Part shown: one piece after another, positions 1 through 8,939 of the stretch
Numbering within the stretch: the stretch's first letter is position 1
Layout of the letters: every line of letters starts with the position of its first letter
NCBI GenBank assembly: GCA_023259675.1
Contig: JALRGT010000009.1
Coordinates: forward strand, 1-64,000
Length of the DNA: 64,000 nucleotides
Direction of reading: 5' to 3'
Source of the DNA: Flavobacterium sp.
GTDB taxonomy: Bacteria > Bacteroidota > Bacteroidia > Flavobacteriales > Flavobacteriaceae
Notes under the pieces: model-generated
The model's database searches: none
What the model was told of the DNA's origin: nothing
Seen by the model: the letters and a program-made list of their open reading frames with translations, nothing else
Program-made: the position numbers and the translations under genes

Positions 1-69
1 TGGCGTCAGATGTATAGTGATTATACCAAAAAGATTAAAGCTGAAAAAGCTGCTAAGAAGCAGGAATAA
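1..69 (+). CDS. C-terminal end of a truncated gene
   Basis: Only the last 22 codons are inside the window and they end at a TAA. The tail is very rich in lysine and alanine (…KAEKAAKKQE), typical of a flexible basic C-terminus. The fragment is too short to assign a family. A hairpin terminator follows within 25 bases, which supports this as a true gene end. Confidence 0.55.
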   Translation, partial: WRQMYSDYTKKIKAEKAAKKQE

Positions 70-92
70 AAAGCAGTGTATTTTGGAAAAAG

Positions 93-132
93 AAAGAAGC
101 CATCACAATCTAGTATTGCGACGGCTTCTTTT
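93..132. terminator. Hairpin terminator between the partial gene and tRNA-Lys
   Basis: AAAGAAGCC at 93-101 pairs with GGCTTCTTT at 123-131. It can end the upstream plus-strand gene, and on the minus strand it lies just downstream of the tRNA pair. Confidence 0.6.
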
Positions 133-133
133 G

Positions 134-206
134 TGACCCGACTGGGGCTCGAACCCAGGACCCCATCATTAAAAGTGATGTGCTCTACCAACTGAGCTAT
201 CGAGTC
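134..206 (-). tRNA. tRNA-Lys (anticodon TTT)
   Basis: The minus strand folds into a 73-nt cloverleaf. The acceptor stem GACTCGA pairs with TCGGGTC (one G-T wobble), the D arm contains AGTTGGTA, the anticodon loop is CTTTTAA with anticodon TTT, and the T loop is TTCGAGC. The CCA end is not encoded. A second, identical copy lies 41 bases upstream in the same orientation, so the two are probably co-transcribed. Confidence 0.95.
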
Positions 207-247
207 GTTGCATCAGAAAACGTTTTTCAAGTGAATCACTTAAATTG

Positions 248-320
248 TGACCCGACTGGGGCTCGAACCCAGGACCCCATCATTAAAAGTGATGTGCTCT
301 ACCAACTGAGCTATCGAGTC
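248..320 (-). tRNA. tRNA-Lys (anticodon TTT), second copy
   Basis: This is a base-for-base duplicate of the 73-nt tRNA-Lys at 134-206, with the same anticodon loop CTTTTAA and T loop TTCGAGC. It would be transcribed first, and the other copy lies 41 bases downstream. The intervening bases are not similar to the outer flanks, so the duplication is limited to the tRNA body. Confidence 0.95.
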
Positions 321-446
321 ATATTCTTTCCTTGAATGCGGGTGCAAATATAAGGACTTATTTTTAAGTTTTCAAAGCAATTTTATTATAAATTTGTCTT
401 TTTTTAACAATAAATCTTAACGCCTTAGTTTATAAGGTTTTATTAT

Positions 447-965
447 ATGGATAAAATTATATTATTAGGTTACATGGGATGCGGTAAGTCAACAATTGCC
501 GATTTACTATCCAAAAACATTAAAATTCCGTACGTTGATTTAGATCAATATATTGAAGAAAAGTCGAATTTAACCATAAGTGCCCTATTTGAGCAATATG
601 GGGAAATCTATTTTAGGAAGTTAGAACATGAATTGTTTAAAGAACTATTAGATACTCCAGAACCCTTGATTATCGGTTTAGGTGGAGGAACTCCATGTTA
701 TGCCAATAATCATGAATTGCTAAAAGGGGAAAATAGACAATCTATCTATCTTAAAGCCTCTATTGATACTTTATTTAATAGATTGTCATCCAATAAAAGC
801 AAGAGGCCTTTAATAGCAAATAAAAATGATTCGGAATTAAAAGAATTCATTGCGGTGCATTTGTTTGAGAGAAGTTACTACTACAATCAGGCACAACATG
901 TCATTGTGGTGGATAATCGAACTGTCGAAGAGACGGTATCGGATGTACTTGCGGTTTTAACTTAA
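447..965 (+). CDS. aroK: Shikimate kinase
   Basis: This enzyme phosphorylates shikimate with ATP in the fifth step of the chorismate pathway, which feeds the Trp operon found later in the window. The 172-residue length is normal. The P-loop GYMGCGKST spans residues 8-16 (Lys14), the DLD shikimate-binding/Mg motif lies near 31-33, GLGGGTP forms the substrate-binding glycine loop, and KSKRPLI is the lid region. The gene stands alone on the plus strand and its last 9 bases overlap the end of the convergent phosphoribosyltransferase gene. Confidence 0.93.
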   Translation: MDKIILLGYMGCGKSTIADLLSKNIKIPYVDLDQYIEEKSNLTISALFEQYGEIYFRKLEHELFKELLDTPEPLIIGLGGGTPCYANNHELLKGENRQSIYLKASIDTLFNRLSSNKSKRPLIANKNDSELKEFIAVHLFERSYYYNQAQHVIVVDNRTVEETVSDVLAVLT

Positions 966-1457
966 ATAGGCATAACTGTCTCCGTTTTCATCAAAAACAA
1001 CTTGAACATGTTCCAGTATAGAGGTGGAAAGGGAGATGCCTTTAAAATCGGCTTTTACAGGATACTTTTTGTGATTGCGATCTACGAGTACCGCAGTTTT
1101 GAATTTTTTCAAAGGAACATCCAAAAAATGGCGAACGGCATAGATTAATGTCGTGCCTGAATTTAATACATCATCTACCAGAATTAAGCCTTTGTTGGCA
1201 TATTGTTCTTTTGGTAGCGAAGTGTGTATGGGCATTTCAGGTTTTTGTTTGTTGATTTGAACTTCACACAGTGAAACCTTCAATGGGGAAATGGATTGTA
1301 GTTCTTGCGCAATCTTTTCTGCAAAAACATAGCCGTTTTTAGCTATTCCGGCGAGGATAACTTCTTCTTCATCAACGAAAGTTTCGTAGATTTGGTAGGC
1401 AATTCTCTTTATTTTATGTTTGATTTCTTGATCGGTTAAGATGATATTTTTGTTCAT
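957..1457 (-). CDS. Phosphoribosyltransferase family protein (PyrR/Hpt-like)
   Basis: A 166-residue type I phosphoribosyltransferase. The PRPP loop LILVDDVLNSGTT lies near residues 92-104, and VILAGIAKNG is the pyrophosphate-loop strand. The N-terminal helix (LTDQEIKHKIKRIAYQIYE) and overall layout resemble PyrR more than hypoxanthine phosphoribosyltransferase. Its role is therefore uracil salvage, regulation, or purine base salvage. No pyrimidine genes are nearby to decide. It converges with aroK, overlapping it by 9 bases. Confidence 0.75.
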   Translation of the reverse strand: MNKNIILTDQEIKHKIKRIAYQIYETFVDEEEVILAGIAKNGYVFAEKIAQELQSISPLKVSLCEVQINKQKPEMPIHTSLPKEQYANKGLILVDDVLNSGTTLIYAVRHFLDVPLKKFKTAVLVDRNHKKYPVKADFKGISLSTSILEHVQVVFDENGDSYAYLS

Positions 1458-1502
1458 TGTTTTATTTTAAAATTTAATTGATAAGTTCAAGAGCAATACT
1501 AA

Positions 1503-1892
1503 TTAATCCATATCGTCTTCATTCCTAATTTCATTGCCATACTCGTCTATATCTCTTCGGTCTTTTTTGGTTGGTCTTCCAGTACCATTCTTTCGATAAT
1601 GTTCTTTCGATAATTTTAAAAGTTCCAGATGGGCATAGGTTTCGGCAGGAGTGTCATTTCTTCTGTAAATATCGACCAGTTTAGCTCCAACACGACTTTC
1701 CGGAATGTCCAAGACGGTAATTATTTGCGTAATTTGGTCTTTTCTAAACGTAATCTTATCTGTGGGAAAAACCTCCTTCGATGGTTTTGCGATCTGTCCA
1801 TTTACGGTAACATGATTTTTTTTGCAGGCCTCTGTTACCATATTTCTGGTCTTGTAATATCGGACACACCATAAATATTTATCTATTCGCAT
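1503..1892 (-). CDS. S4-domain RNA-binding protein (HslR/Hsp15 family)
   Basis: The start MRIDKYLW at 1892 is chosen because this is the conserved opening of Hsp15-type S4 proteins. The upstream in-frame extension to 1979 would run into the divergent lipoprotein gene. The S4 RNA-binding domain covers about residues 1-65 (RIDKYLWCVRYYKTR, then VTVNGQIAKPSKEV). The C-terminal part is basic (RKNGTGRPTKKDRR). Hsp15 homologues bind stalled 50S subunits carrying nascent chains. The ribosomal role here is by homology only. Confidence 0.82.
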   Translation of the reverse strand: MRIDKYLWCVRYYKTRNMVTEACKKNHVTVNGQIAKPSKEVFPTDKITFRKDQITQIITVLDIPESRVGAKLVDIYRRNDTPAETYAHLELLKLSKEHYRKNGTGRPTKKDRRDIDEYGNEIRNEDDMD

Positions 1893-1971
1893 AAAAATTC
1901 TAAAATCAGAGTTAAATAGTTTACAAAAATAAATCAATATTGTATCTTGCGCACCTAAAAAAATAGCTATA

Positions 1972-2940
1972 ATGAACAAATTTAAGTATTATTTTATTTT
2001 AATAATTACAACCCTCTCTTTATTTTCTTGTTCTAAAGATGATAACACTGTCGAATCAGTGCCCCTTCGTGATTTTGCTGAGCAATTCACCGCTGATAAT
2101 GCAACGATAGAGCAATACTTAAAGACTTATTATATAGACATTACAGATCCTGATTTTGCAGACAAGGATGTAATAATAGAAAAAATTACAGATGCGGATA
2201 CTCAACCCTCTATTTATTCTTATTTAAATAAAGACACTTTTCCAAAGCTTTTATCTAGAGAAGTGAAACAACATGATATTGTATATACGATATATTATTT
2301 GGTTTTAAGAGAAGGAACGGGCGATGCTCCATGCAATGTTGATGGTGTTTTGGCTGCCTATAAAGGACAATATTTGACTGAAAGTACTGTTTCAGAAGTG
2401 ACTACATTGACTTCGACGCTTTTTGAAGAGGTTAAATATCCTCAGCAAGCGAATAAACTAACAGGTGTAGTTCAAGGATGGAGTGAAATTTTTCCGAAAT
2501 TTAAAACGGGTAGCTATACTGAAAATAATGATGGTACTGTAAGTTATAGTGATTTTGGCGCAGGAGTTATGTTTCTTCCGTCAGGGATGGGGTATTATGC
2601 TCAAGGGGCTAGTTCTATTCCATCTTACTCTCCACTGGTGTTTAGTTTTAAATTATATGCCATACAAAGATTCGATCAAGACGGAGATGGGGTTCCTTCT
2701 TACCTTGAAGATATAAACGGAGACGGATACATGAGTTATTTGGCCACTGGAGTTGAAAATCCAGATGACACGGATGGCGACGGAATTCCAAATTATGCCG
2801 ATATAGACGATGATGGTGATGGTTACAATACCAAAATAGAAATTAAAGATCCTTTGACTGGACTGCCTTACGAATTTGATCAAATTCCGACTTGTACATC
2901 TGGGGTTAAAAATTTCTTGGACGCAACCTGTCATCCATAA
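1972..2940 (+). CDS. FKBP-type peptidyl-prolyl isomerase-like lipoprotein with Asp/Gly calcium-type repeats
   Basis: The 322-residue protein has a lipoprotein signal peptide with lipobox LFSC (Cys20), so it should be anchored in the outer or cytoplasmic membrane. The middle part (about residues 95-230: a YYLVLREG strand, a VQGWSEIF-type segment, a MFLPSGMGY-type segment) matches the FKBP fold seen in flavobacterial isomerase lipoproteins. The last 90 residues carry DxDGDG motifs (DQDGDGVPS, DTDGDGIPN, DDDGDGYN) like thrombospondin type 3 calcium repeats. A promoter-like TTTA-N19-TATCTTGC precedes it. Confidence 0.75.
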   Translation: MNKFKYYFILIITTLSLFSCSKDDNTVESVPLRDFAEQFTADNATIEQYLKTYYIDITDPDFADKDVIIEKITDADTQPSIYSYLNKDTFPKLLSREVKQHDIVYTIYYLVLREGTGDAPCNVDGVLAAYKGQYLTESTVSEVTTLTSTLFEEVKYPQQANKLTGVVQGWSEIFPKFKTGSYTENNDGTVSYSDFGAGVMFLPSGMGYYAQGASSIPSYSPLVFSFKLYAIQRFDQDGDGVPSYLEDINGDGYMSYLATGVENPDDTDGDGIPNYADIDDDGDGYNTKIEIKDPLTGLPYEFDQIPTCTSGVKNFLDATCHP

Positions 2941-2972
2941 AAAAAACATTGATACAGTAAATTTAAAGTATT

Positions 2973-3014
2973 AAAAAAGACAGCAATAGTACCGACTTGT
3001 TGCTGTCTTTTTTT
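2973..3014 (+). terminator. Rho-independent terminator of the FKBP lipoprotein gene
   Basis: A 14-bp stem, with AAAAAAGACAGCAA at 2973-2986 pairing with 3000-3013, is followed by a T run. Confidence 0.85.
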
Positions 3015-3044
3015 AGTATTAAGGTCTCAACAGTAATAACTAAT

Positions 3045-3077
3045 AAGCCATCTCAAAATATTTCGAGATGGCTTTTT
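3045..3077. terminator. Bidirectional hairpin terminator
   Basis: AAGCCATCTC at 3045-3054 pairs with GAGATGGCTT at 3065-3074. It lies just downstream of the minus-strand efflux operon and has a T run on the plus strand. Confidence 0.6.
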
Positions 3078-3106
3078 AAATTTTATTAATGAATCATAAA
3101 GTTGTA

Positions 3107-4687
3107 TTAATGCATGGCATCTGTAGGATTGATTTTAGTTTTCCCTTTTTTGATTAATAACATAATCGGGATACAACATAAAAAGAGCACGCCAAGATAA
3201 AGGAATATATCCATATAGGACAATACGGTACTTTGTTTCATGACCGAATAATCCATTGCTTGATAGGATTTTTTTAGGGCTTCATTGGCACTAAAACCTT
3301 TAGACATAAAACCTTTCTGCATCATTAGGATTCGCTGCTGTACTTCGTATTTGCTCGCATCCAAATTAGCAATCAGATTCACTCTGTGTTCTTGACTAAA
3401 ACGGGTTATGAAAGTGGTAATAATGGCAATACCGAAAGAACCTCCCAGTTGTCGCATCATCCCTGTAAAAGCGGCTCCTTCACCAATATTTTTTCCCGAT
3501 AGTGTAGAAAGCGACAAAGTGGTAATAGGAACAAACAATAAACCTAAACCAACCCCTCTCCAGATTAAAGGCCAATATAAATGTTCTACTCCGGTATCTG
3601 GAGTCATGTTATTGTACATCAGTAAACAAAAGAAGAAGAAAATCGCAAATCCAACTGATACCATGTAGCCTTGTGGTACTCCTCTTTGAATTAATTTACC
3701 AACAATGGGCATCATAAAAGCAGTGGTCAAGGAACCCGGGATCAGCAATAAGCCGGCATCGGTAGCGGTCCATCCCAATACCGATTGGGTATATATTGGA
3801 ATAATCAAGGTAGAACCATACAAACCAAATCCCAGGATGAAACACATCACGGTACCAATTCTTAAATTTCCATCTTTTAAAACACTTAAATTTACAATGG
3901 GATATTTATAGGTTAATTGTCTCCAAATAAATAAGAGCAGTCCAAAAAGAGATACTAAACTTAAAATTACGATCAATTTATTATTGAACCAATCGTCCTG
4001 TTGCCCGTGTTCCAAAACAAACTGTAAAGAACCGATGAAAGCAGTCAAGAGAAAAATTCCAATCCAATCTACTTGATTGGCTTTCAGTTTTTCTCCATAT
4101 TTTGGACTTCTCACAAAGCTTAAGGTTAAAATGGTAGCTATAATTCCCAATGGAATATTGATGTAAAAGATATACGGCCATGAAAAATGATCGACCAAAT
4201 AACCTCCCAATGGTGGCCCCAAAGTAGGACCAACAATTACTCCCATACCGTAAATAGCCTGAGCCATTCCTCTTTTGGCAACCGGATAACTCTCCGTAAT
4301 AATGGTTTGTGCCGTTACCAACAAAGCGCCTCCACCCAATCCTTGAATAAAACGAAAGGCAACCAACTCCCAAATATTGGTGGCATTACCACATAAAAAG
4401 GAGGCAACGGTAAAAATAACAATCGAAACGGCAAAATAATTTCGCCTTCCAAATTGTTGTGATAGCCAACTCGTCATCGGAATTACTATAACATTGGCAA
4501 TGGCGTAGGCGGTAATAACCCAAGCCACATCTGTTAATGTAGCACCAAGACTTCCTCTCATGTTGGTTAGTGCCACATTGACAATAGTGGTATCCACAAT
4601 TTCCAACAAAGCACAGAGTACTGCGGTTATTGTAATAATAACGCGTCTGAAGCCATATTCTACTAAATCGTCTTGTCCTATTACCAT
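3107..4687 (-). CDS. emrB: DHA2-family drug:H+ antiporter (EmrB/QacA type)
   Basis: A 526-residue major facilitator protein of the 14-helix DHA2 family. It opens with VDTTIVNVAL (the D1 motif of TM1), then WVITAYAIANVIVIP, the antiporter motif C GVIVGPTLGPPLGG in TM5, and NIPLGI at the end of TM6. It should export lipophilic drugs or metabolites through the membrane-fusion protein and TolC-like channel encoded directly upstream. The stop of the membrane-fusion gene is one base from this start, so the two are probably translationally coupled. The substrate cannot be read from the sequence. Confidence 0.88.
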   Translation of the reverse strand: MVIGQDDLVEYGFRRVIITITAVLCALLEIVDTTIVNVALTNMRGSLGATLTDVAWVITAYAIANVIVIPMTSWLSQQFGRRNYFAVSIVIFTVASFLCGNATNIWELVAFRFIQGLGGGALLVTAQTIITESYPVAKRGMAQAIYGMGVIVGPTLGPPLGGYLVDHFSWPYIFYINIPLGIIATILTLSFVRSPKYGEKLKANQVDWIGIFLLTAFIGSLQFVLEHGQQDDWFNNKLIVILSLVSLFGLLLFIWRQLTYKYPIVNLSVLKDGNLRIGTVMCFILGFGLYGSTLIIPIYTQSVLGWTATDAGLLLIPGSLTTAFMMPIVGKLIQRGVPQGYMVSVGFAIFFFFCLLMYNNMTPDTGVEHLYWPLIWRGVGLGLLFVPITTLSLSTLSGKNIGEGAAFTGMMRQLGGSFGIAIITTFITRFSQEHRVNLIANLDASKYEVQQRILMMQKGFMSKGFSANEALKKSYQAMDYSVMKQSTVLSYMDIFLYLGVLFLCCIPIMLLIKKGKTKINPTDAMH

Positions 4688-4688
4688 T

Positions 4689-5768
4689 TTATTTTATATG
4701 TACATCAACATCCACATTCATTCCGGGACGTAATAGTTTTACTTTTTCGATATCATTATTGGCATCGATATTAATTTTTACAGGCAAACGTTGTATCGTT
4801 TTTACAAAGTTTCCTGTAGCGTTATCAGGAGGCAAAATAGAGAAACGGGATCCTGTAGCTGGTGAAAACGAAGTTATCGTTCCTTCAAAATCATAATCGG
4901 GATACGCATCTACTTTCAAAGTCACCTTTTGTCCGGCAACCATTTTATTCAATTGGGTTTCTTTGAAATTGGCAATCACCCAAGCTTCGTTATTATTGAT
5001 GATATAAAACAAGGACTGTCCCGGCTGTACCAATTGTCCCGGTTGGATATCAATTTTAGAAACCTGGCCATCAATGGCAGCCGTGATAACGGTATACGTC
5101 AAGTTTAATTTGGCCGTTTCCAATAAAGCTTGCGCTCTTTTGATATTTGCAGCAGCGACTTCTGTTTGTTTATCTGAAACCTTAGATTTTGCTTCAATGA
5201 CCGATTTTTGAAAAACACTTGCTTTTTGTTGCTGTTGTAAAATACGAACTTGGTTTTCGGCTTCCTGTTTTGCAGCCAAAGCTTGTTCATATTGTTGTTT
5301 GGTAATGGTATGACTTTTAAATAAATTACTGTATCGGTTAAAATCACTGGTTGCTAATCCCAATTTAATTTTGGCCGTTTCAATATTTCTAACCGCTGTT
5401 TTTACATTGGCATCAGATACCGATACATTGGCTAAAAAACTGCCAATATCTGCTTTCGACATTTCAAAATTTCCTTCGGCTGCGGCCAAATTTGCCGTAG
5501 CCTCATCAATTTTTAATTTATAATCTTTGGTATCAATGGTAAATAAAGTATCCCCTTTTTTTACATAATCATTGTCTGCGATATAGACTTTATTCACATA
5601 TCCAGAAACTCTAGGAATGATTGGATTCATTTTTTTCTCTATTTGAGCATCATCAGTACCTTCATGGGAAAGGGAGTGCAAATATTTATAGGTTCCGTAA
5701 GTGATTCCCAGAATAACTAAAGAAGCTATAATTATGGTGAATTTTTTATTGGTTGATTTCGTTTTCAT
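4689..5768 (-). CDS. emrA: Membrane-fusion protein of the EmrA/HlyD family
   Basis: The 359-residue protein has one N-terminal membrane anchor (residues about 10-30). The lipoyl/barrel-sandwich half motif GYVNKVYIADNDYVKKGDTLF follows at about 55-80, then a long coiled-coil hairpin (residues 85-215) and the second lipoyl half with GQVSKIDIQPGQLVQPGQ. The C-terminal beta-barrel ends LRPGMNVDVDV. It would bridge the inner-membrane antiporter and the TolC-like channel. It sits second to last in the operon, 12 bases after the channel gene. Confidence 0.88.
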   Translation of the reverse strand: MKTKSTNKKFTIIIASLVILGITYGTYKYLHSLSHEGTDDAQIEKKMNPIIPRVSGYVNKVYIADNDYVKKGDTLFTIDTKDYKLKIDEATANLAAAEGNFEMSKADIGSFLANVSVSDANVKTAVRNIETAKIKLGLATSDFNRYSNLFKSHTITKQQYEQALAAKQEAENQVRILQQQQKASVFQKSVIEAKSKVSDKQTEVAAANIKRAQALLETAKLNLTYTVITAAIDGQVSKIDIQPGQLVQPGQSLFYIINNNEAWVIANFKETQLNKMVAGQKVTLKVDAYPDYDFEGTITSFSPATGSRFSILPPDNATGNFVKTIQRLPVKINIDANNDIEKVKLLRPGMNVDVDVHIK

Positions 5769-5780
5769 TTGAGTTATCGA

Positions 5781-7106
5781 TTATATTTTTGAAAGATTGA
5801 ATGTTTGGTTTAATTGTCCGGATACCGAAAGCAAGGCATAATATTTCTGGATGATGTTTGCTTTGGCCAATGTCTGATTGATTTTGGAAGATAATTGTTC
5901 TACATCGGCATCCAGTAAATCATTGGTATCCGAAAGCCCATTATCGTATTTGTCTTTGGTGATTCTGTAATTTTCAGTGGCTTGCTCTACAGCTTCTCTA
6001 TAAACAACACTTTGTTTCAATGCTAAATCGTATTCTTCGATGGCTTTTTGAACTTGTATTTTGATATAGTCTGTTAGCATGGCCTCCGTATTTTGTACTT
6101 CAAGTGCTTTGCTTTGCGCTATTTTTACATTAGTGCCATTCTTCAGGATTCCACTTAAATCATAGGATAATCCCACACCCACATTCATCGCGTTTTGAAC
6201 GGTAACAACATTTTTTAAATTCAATGCCGTATACCCACCTATGATAGAAAGGGAAGGATAATAACCGCTTTTTGCAATTTTGATATTGGCTAAACTGGCT
6301 TTTTCTTCTAAACGAATGGCTTCCAAATCTTTTCTGTTTTCCAAAGCTGGAACTTCATTTTCCGGAATATTGTTCATTTGAAAATCTACAAAATCATTTT
6401 CTCGTACTTCCAGAATGGTTTTGGGATCTAATTTTAAGAAACGGACCAATTCATAATTCACGATATTTAAATTGCTGATTGCATTGTCTAATGAAAGTTG
6501 CAATTTAGAAACTTGCAATTGTGCTTTGAGTAAATCGTTTCTCGGAATGATTTCATTTTTTTCCAATTCGATAAAATCGGTTACTCGTTGTTGGGCGCTT
6601 TTCTTGTTTTCTTTAATGAGTTCAACCGTTTTTTGGGCTTTGTACAAACCGGCATAGAAATTAATCACTTTCATGGCTACTTCTTCTTTCGTTTGCAGCG
6701 AATTGGCAGCCTCAGCCTGATACAAATTTTCGGATTGTTTTATATTGTTTTTTAATTTAAAGCCACTAAAAAAAGGCAAAGAAGCATTTACTTGGCCCAA
6801 CATCAATTGGTCGACTACGGGAGCCGGTTCTGAAGAGGAGGAGCTATTACTTTTTATATCGATGGACGCTTTTGTCAAACGTTGGTATTGCCCGGAAGCT
6901 TTCAAATCTGGATAGGCAAAATTTTTCACTGCTCGCAGTTCAAGTTTTTTAGTGTTTACCTTATTGTCTGCCAAGGACACTTCGTTACTTTGAGTCCAAG
7001 CCAAATGAACGGCATCATCGAGTGTTAAACTCTTTTTTTCCTGCGCTTTCAAGCTTGAAATTCCCAAGAAGGAAATTCCGAGCAGTATTAATGGATTAAT
7101 TTTCAT
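5781..7106 (-). CDS. TolC-family outer-membrane efflux channel
   Basis: The 441-residue protein has a signal peptide ending near LKAQ and two TolC repeats. The first begins LTLDDAVHLAWTQSNEVSLADNK. The second contains the conserved NRKDLEAIRLEEKASLANIKIAKSGYYPSL segment. It is the channel partner of the two pump genes downstream. The last helix includes the usual YNTG-like DKYDNGLSDTNDLLDAD motif. It follows the TetR gene with a 49-base gap and is probably on the same transcript. Confidence 0.87.
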   Translation of the reverse strand: MKINPLILLGISFLGISSLKAQEKKSLTLDDAVHLAWTQSNEVSLADNKVNTKKLELRAVKNFAYPDLKASGQYQRLTKASIDIKSNSSSSSEPAPVVDQLMLGQVNASLPFFSGFKLKNNIKQSENLYQAEAANSLQTKEEVAMKVINFYAGLYKAQKTVELIKENKKSAQQRVTDFIELEKNEIIPRNDLLKAQLQVSKLQLSLDNAISNLNIVNYELVRFLKLDPKTILEVRENDFVDFQMNNIPENEVPALENRKDLEAIRLEEKASLANIKIAKSGYYPSLSIIGGYTALNLKNVVTVQNAMNVGVGLSYDLSGILKNGTNVKIAQSKALEVQNTEAMLTDYIKIQVQKAIEEYDLALKQSVVYREAVEQATENYRITKDKYDNGLSDTNDLLDADVEQLSSKINQTLAKANIIQKYYALLSVSGQLNQTFNLSKI

Positions 7107-7155
7107 GTATGTATGTGAAATTTATTTATTAGCTGTTATATGTGGTATCGCCTTT

Positions 7156-7827
7156 TTATTCATTGGTATTTGCTTTCGCAAACTTGTTGTTAGGGCAGAT
7201 TTCATAAATCAGAAGTGCTTTTATGGTTTGTTGAATGTGATTGGTAAGTGTCGTTTTAATGTATTCGTTATATTTCTCCTCCGAGTTTAGATCCAATAAA
7301 TTTTGATAGTAGCTTTTATTCATATAAAAATGAAAAAAAGTGCCTAAAATCGTTGGTATCAATAATTCAATGATAATATCTTTTCTGAAAACACCTTTCC
7401 TTTGTCCTTCTTCTATGATGATAGTCAGGTATTTGAGGTGTTCTTTTCGTACTTCGCTGAGTACTTGGAGTTTAATGTCTTTTGAGCCGTTTGCTAATTC
7501 AAAATGCAAAATCCTATAAATTCCTTTGTTGCAGTTGACCAAGTTTATGTATAAATAAACCAACTCGTTTATCTTTTCAAGAGGTTCCAAATCTTCGGCA
7601 GCAAGATTTCCTATTTGAAACCGTAAATCTTTGGTTCTAAATAAGACTAGAGCTTCCAATAATTTTTCTTTCGAACCAAAATAATAAGAAATCATCGCAA
7701 TATTGATTTTGGCTTCTTTGGCAATCGTTCGAATGGAAGTGCCTTCAAATCCTTTTTCGGCAAATAAGGATTCTGCCACTTGAAGAATTTGAATTTGTTT
7801 TTCGTTGAAATCAGGTGTGATTGACAT
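7156..7827 (-). CDS. TetR/AcrR-family repressor of the efflux operon
   Basis: 223 residues. The helix-turn-helix covers about residues 10-55 (ILQVAESLFAEKGFEGTSIRTIAKEAKINIAMISYYFGSKE), matching TetR_N very well. The C-terminal ligand domain resembles the TetR_C group seen with efflux systems. It is the first gene of the operon TetR-TolC-EmrA-EmrB. A perfect 41-bp palindrome overlapping the promoter starts 22 bases upstream of its ATG, so it very probably represses itself and the pump genes. Confidence 0.88.
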   Translation of the reverse strand: MSITPDFNEKQIQILQVAESLFAEKGFEGTSIRTIAKEAKINIAMISYYFGSKEKLLEALVLFRTKDLRFQIGNLAAEDLEPLEKINELVYLYINLVNCNKGIYRILHFELANGSKDIKLQVLSEVRKEHLKYLTIIIEEGQRKGVFRKDIIIELLIPTILGTFFHFYMNKSYYQNLLDLNSEEKYNEYIKTTLTNHIQQTIKALLIYEICPNNKFAKANTNE

Positions 7828-7847
7828 AGTATTAAAATATTATGGCA

Positions 7848-7889
7848 CAAAATTAAACAAGTGTTTAATTTAAACACTTGTTTAATTTT
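7848..7889 (-). promoter_or_regulatory. 41-bp perfect palindromic operator overlapping the efflux operon promoter
   Basis: Bases 7849-7889 form an uninterrupted palindrome (20 base pairs around a central T at 7869) built from ACAAGTGTTTAA half-sites. On the minus strand a -7 element TAATTTTG (7855 to 7848) overlaps its end. This fits a TetR operator that blocks the promoter. A terminator is unlikely because the structure lies before the first gene. Confidence 0.82.
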
Positions 7890-8165
7890 TGTTTAACATA
7901 ATATTAACTATTTTAAATAGAGAGATAGAATTGCTTAATCTGTTGGTGTTTAAGGTTTAAAGTGTCCGTTTCTGTGGTAGAATTGGTGTGTTTCTTTTTT
8001 AGTTTTAGCAAAAGGATAAGCTTCTCGATTAGTAATTTGTGGAATCAAATGATTTTGGGTTCGTGTAGTTCATGGAAACAACTGCTCTATTTTTTGTGTT
8101 TTATGAGGTTGGAAATTTTTTCAAAATGAAATACACAAACCCTTTTGTTTTTTTCAAAACAGAAC

Positions 8166-8537
8166 TTATTTTATAGAATGAAAAGCAACTTTGTTGCCTT
8201 CAGTATCTAAAAATTGTGCTATAAAACCATTCATACCGATGGCTGTTTTTGGCATTACAATTTTTCCACCGGCACTTTCTACTTTTGCGAGAGGAACACT
8301 CAAATCTTCTCCGCCATTCAAGTAAACAACAGAACCTTTATCAGAAGGGTTCATGCCTTCACCTTGAACGATTCCGCCTCCAACGCCTCCATTTTCCCAG
8401 TCGGCCGGTAACATACCATATTTATATTCCATATTGGGCATTTCCTGAATTTTTGTATCCAAAATAGTTTCGTAAAATTTTTTGGCTCTTTCAAAATCTG
8501 TTGCCGGTATTTCAAACCAATTAATTGCATTTTTCAT
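8166..8537 (-). CDS. VOC (glyoxalase/bleomycin-resistance) family protein
   Basis: A 123-residue single-unit vicinal oxygen chelate protein. NWFEIPATDFERAKKFYETIL is the classic opening beta-alpha segment, GGGEDLSVPL-like and AGGKIVMPKT segments follow, and it closes with FLDTEGNKVAFHS. It matches the small bacterial VOC subgroup (YdcJ/PhnB-like) whose substrates are mostly unknown. It is a single gene with no operon partners. Confidence 0.85.
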   Translation of the reverse strand: MKNAINWFEIPATDFERAKKFYETILDTKIQEMPNMEYKYGMLPADWENGGVGGGIVQGEGMNPSDKGSVVYLNGGEDLSVPLAKVESAGGKIVMPKTAIGMNGFIAQFLDTEGNKVAFHSIK

Positions 8538-8939
8538 GACTTTAAATATTAAGGTTATACTTTTTTATTGTTTGTTTCTGTCTGTGGTTGACTTCTAAAT
8601 AATAGATTATAACGGTTTTATTCCGAGGTGTTTAACGGCTAAATGATATCGTAATTACATTTTTAAAAGGGCAATTAAAGATACGAAAAAACAAGCTTTA
8701 AATTCAAATAAACCAATTGTAAAATAAGGTTAAATAGTCTGATTTTTAGTATTTTATGTTTTTGTTTTTAACGCACTTGAGCTGTTTAAGTACTTTTTTA
8801 AAATAGAATATCAGTTTATAATGGAGTTGTCAATTCGGGTTTCCTTTTATCTTAAATTGTGAATATCTATTTTAGGATTTAGGATTTTTTCTTTGTTTAA
8901 AATCTATCTTTGGCATCCTTAAATAAAAATATAAGCACA
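8538..8939. other. Intergenic region, 402 bases
   Basis: No open frame with coding character. The only recognisable element is TATCTTTG at 8905-8912, a good -7 motif for the DUF4494 gene, with no clear -33 partner. A longer TTG-initiated reading of that gene would begin inside this promoter element and is therefore not used. Confidence 0.6.

Noticed and set aside
1892..1979. Longer N-terminus for the S4-domain protein
   Set aside because: It overlaps the divergent lipoprotein start and is hydrophobic, unlike the family. MRIDKYLW is the conserved start.
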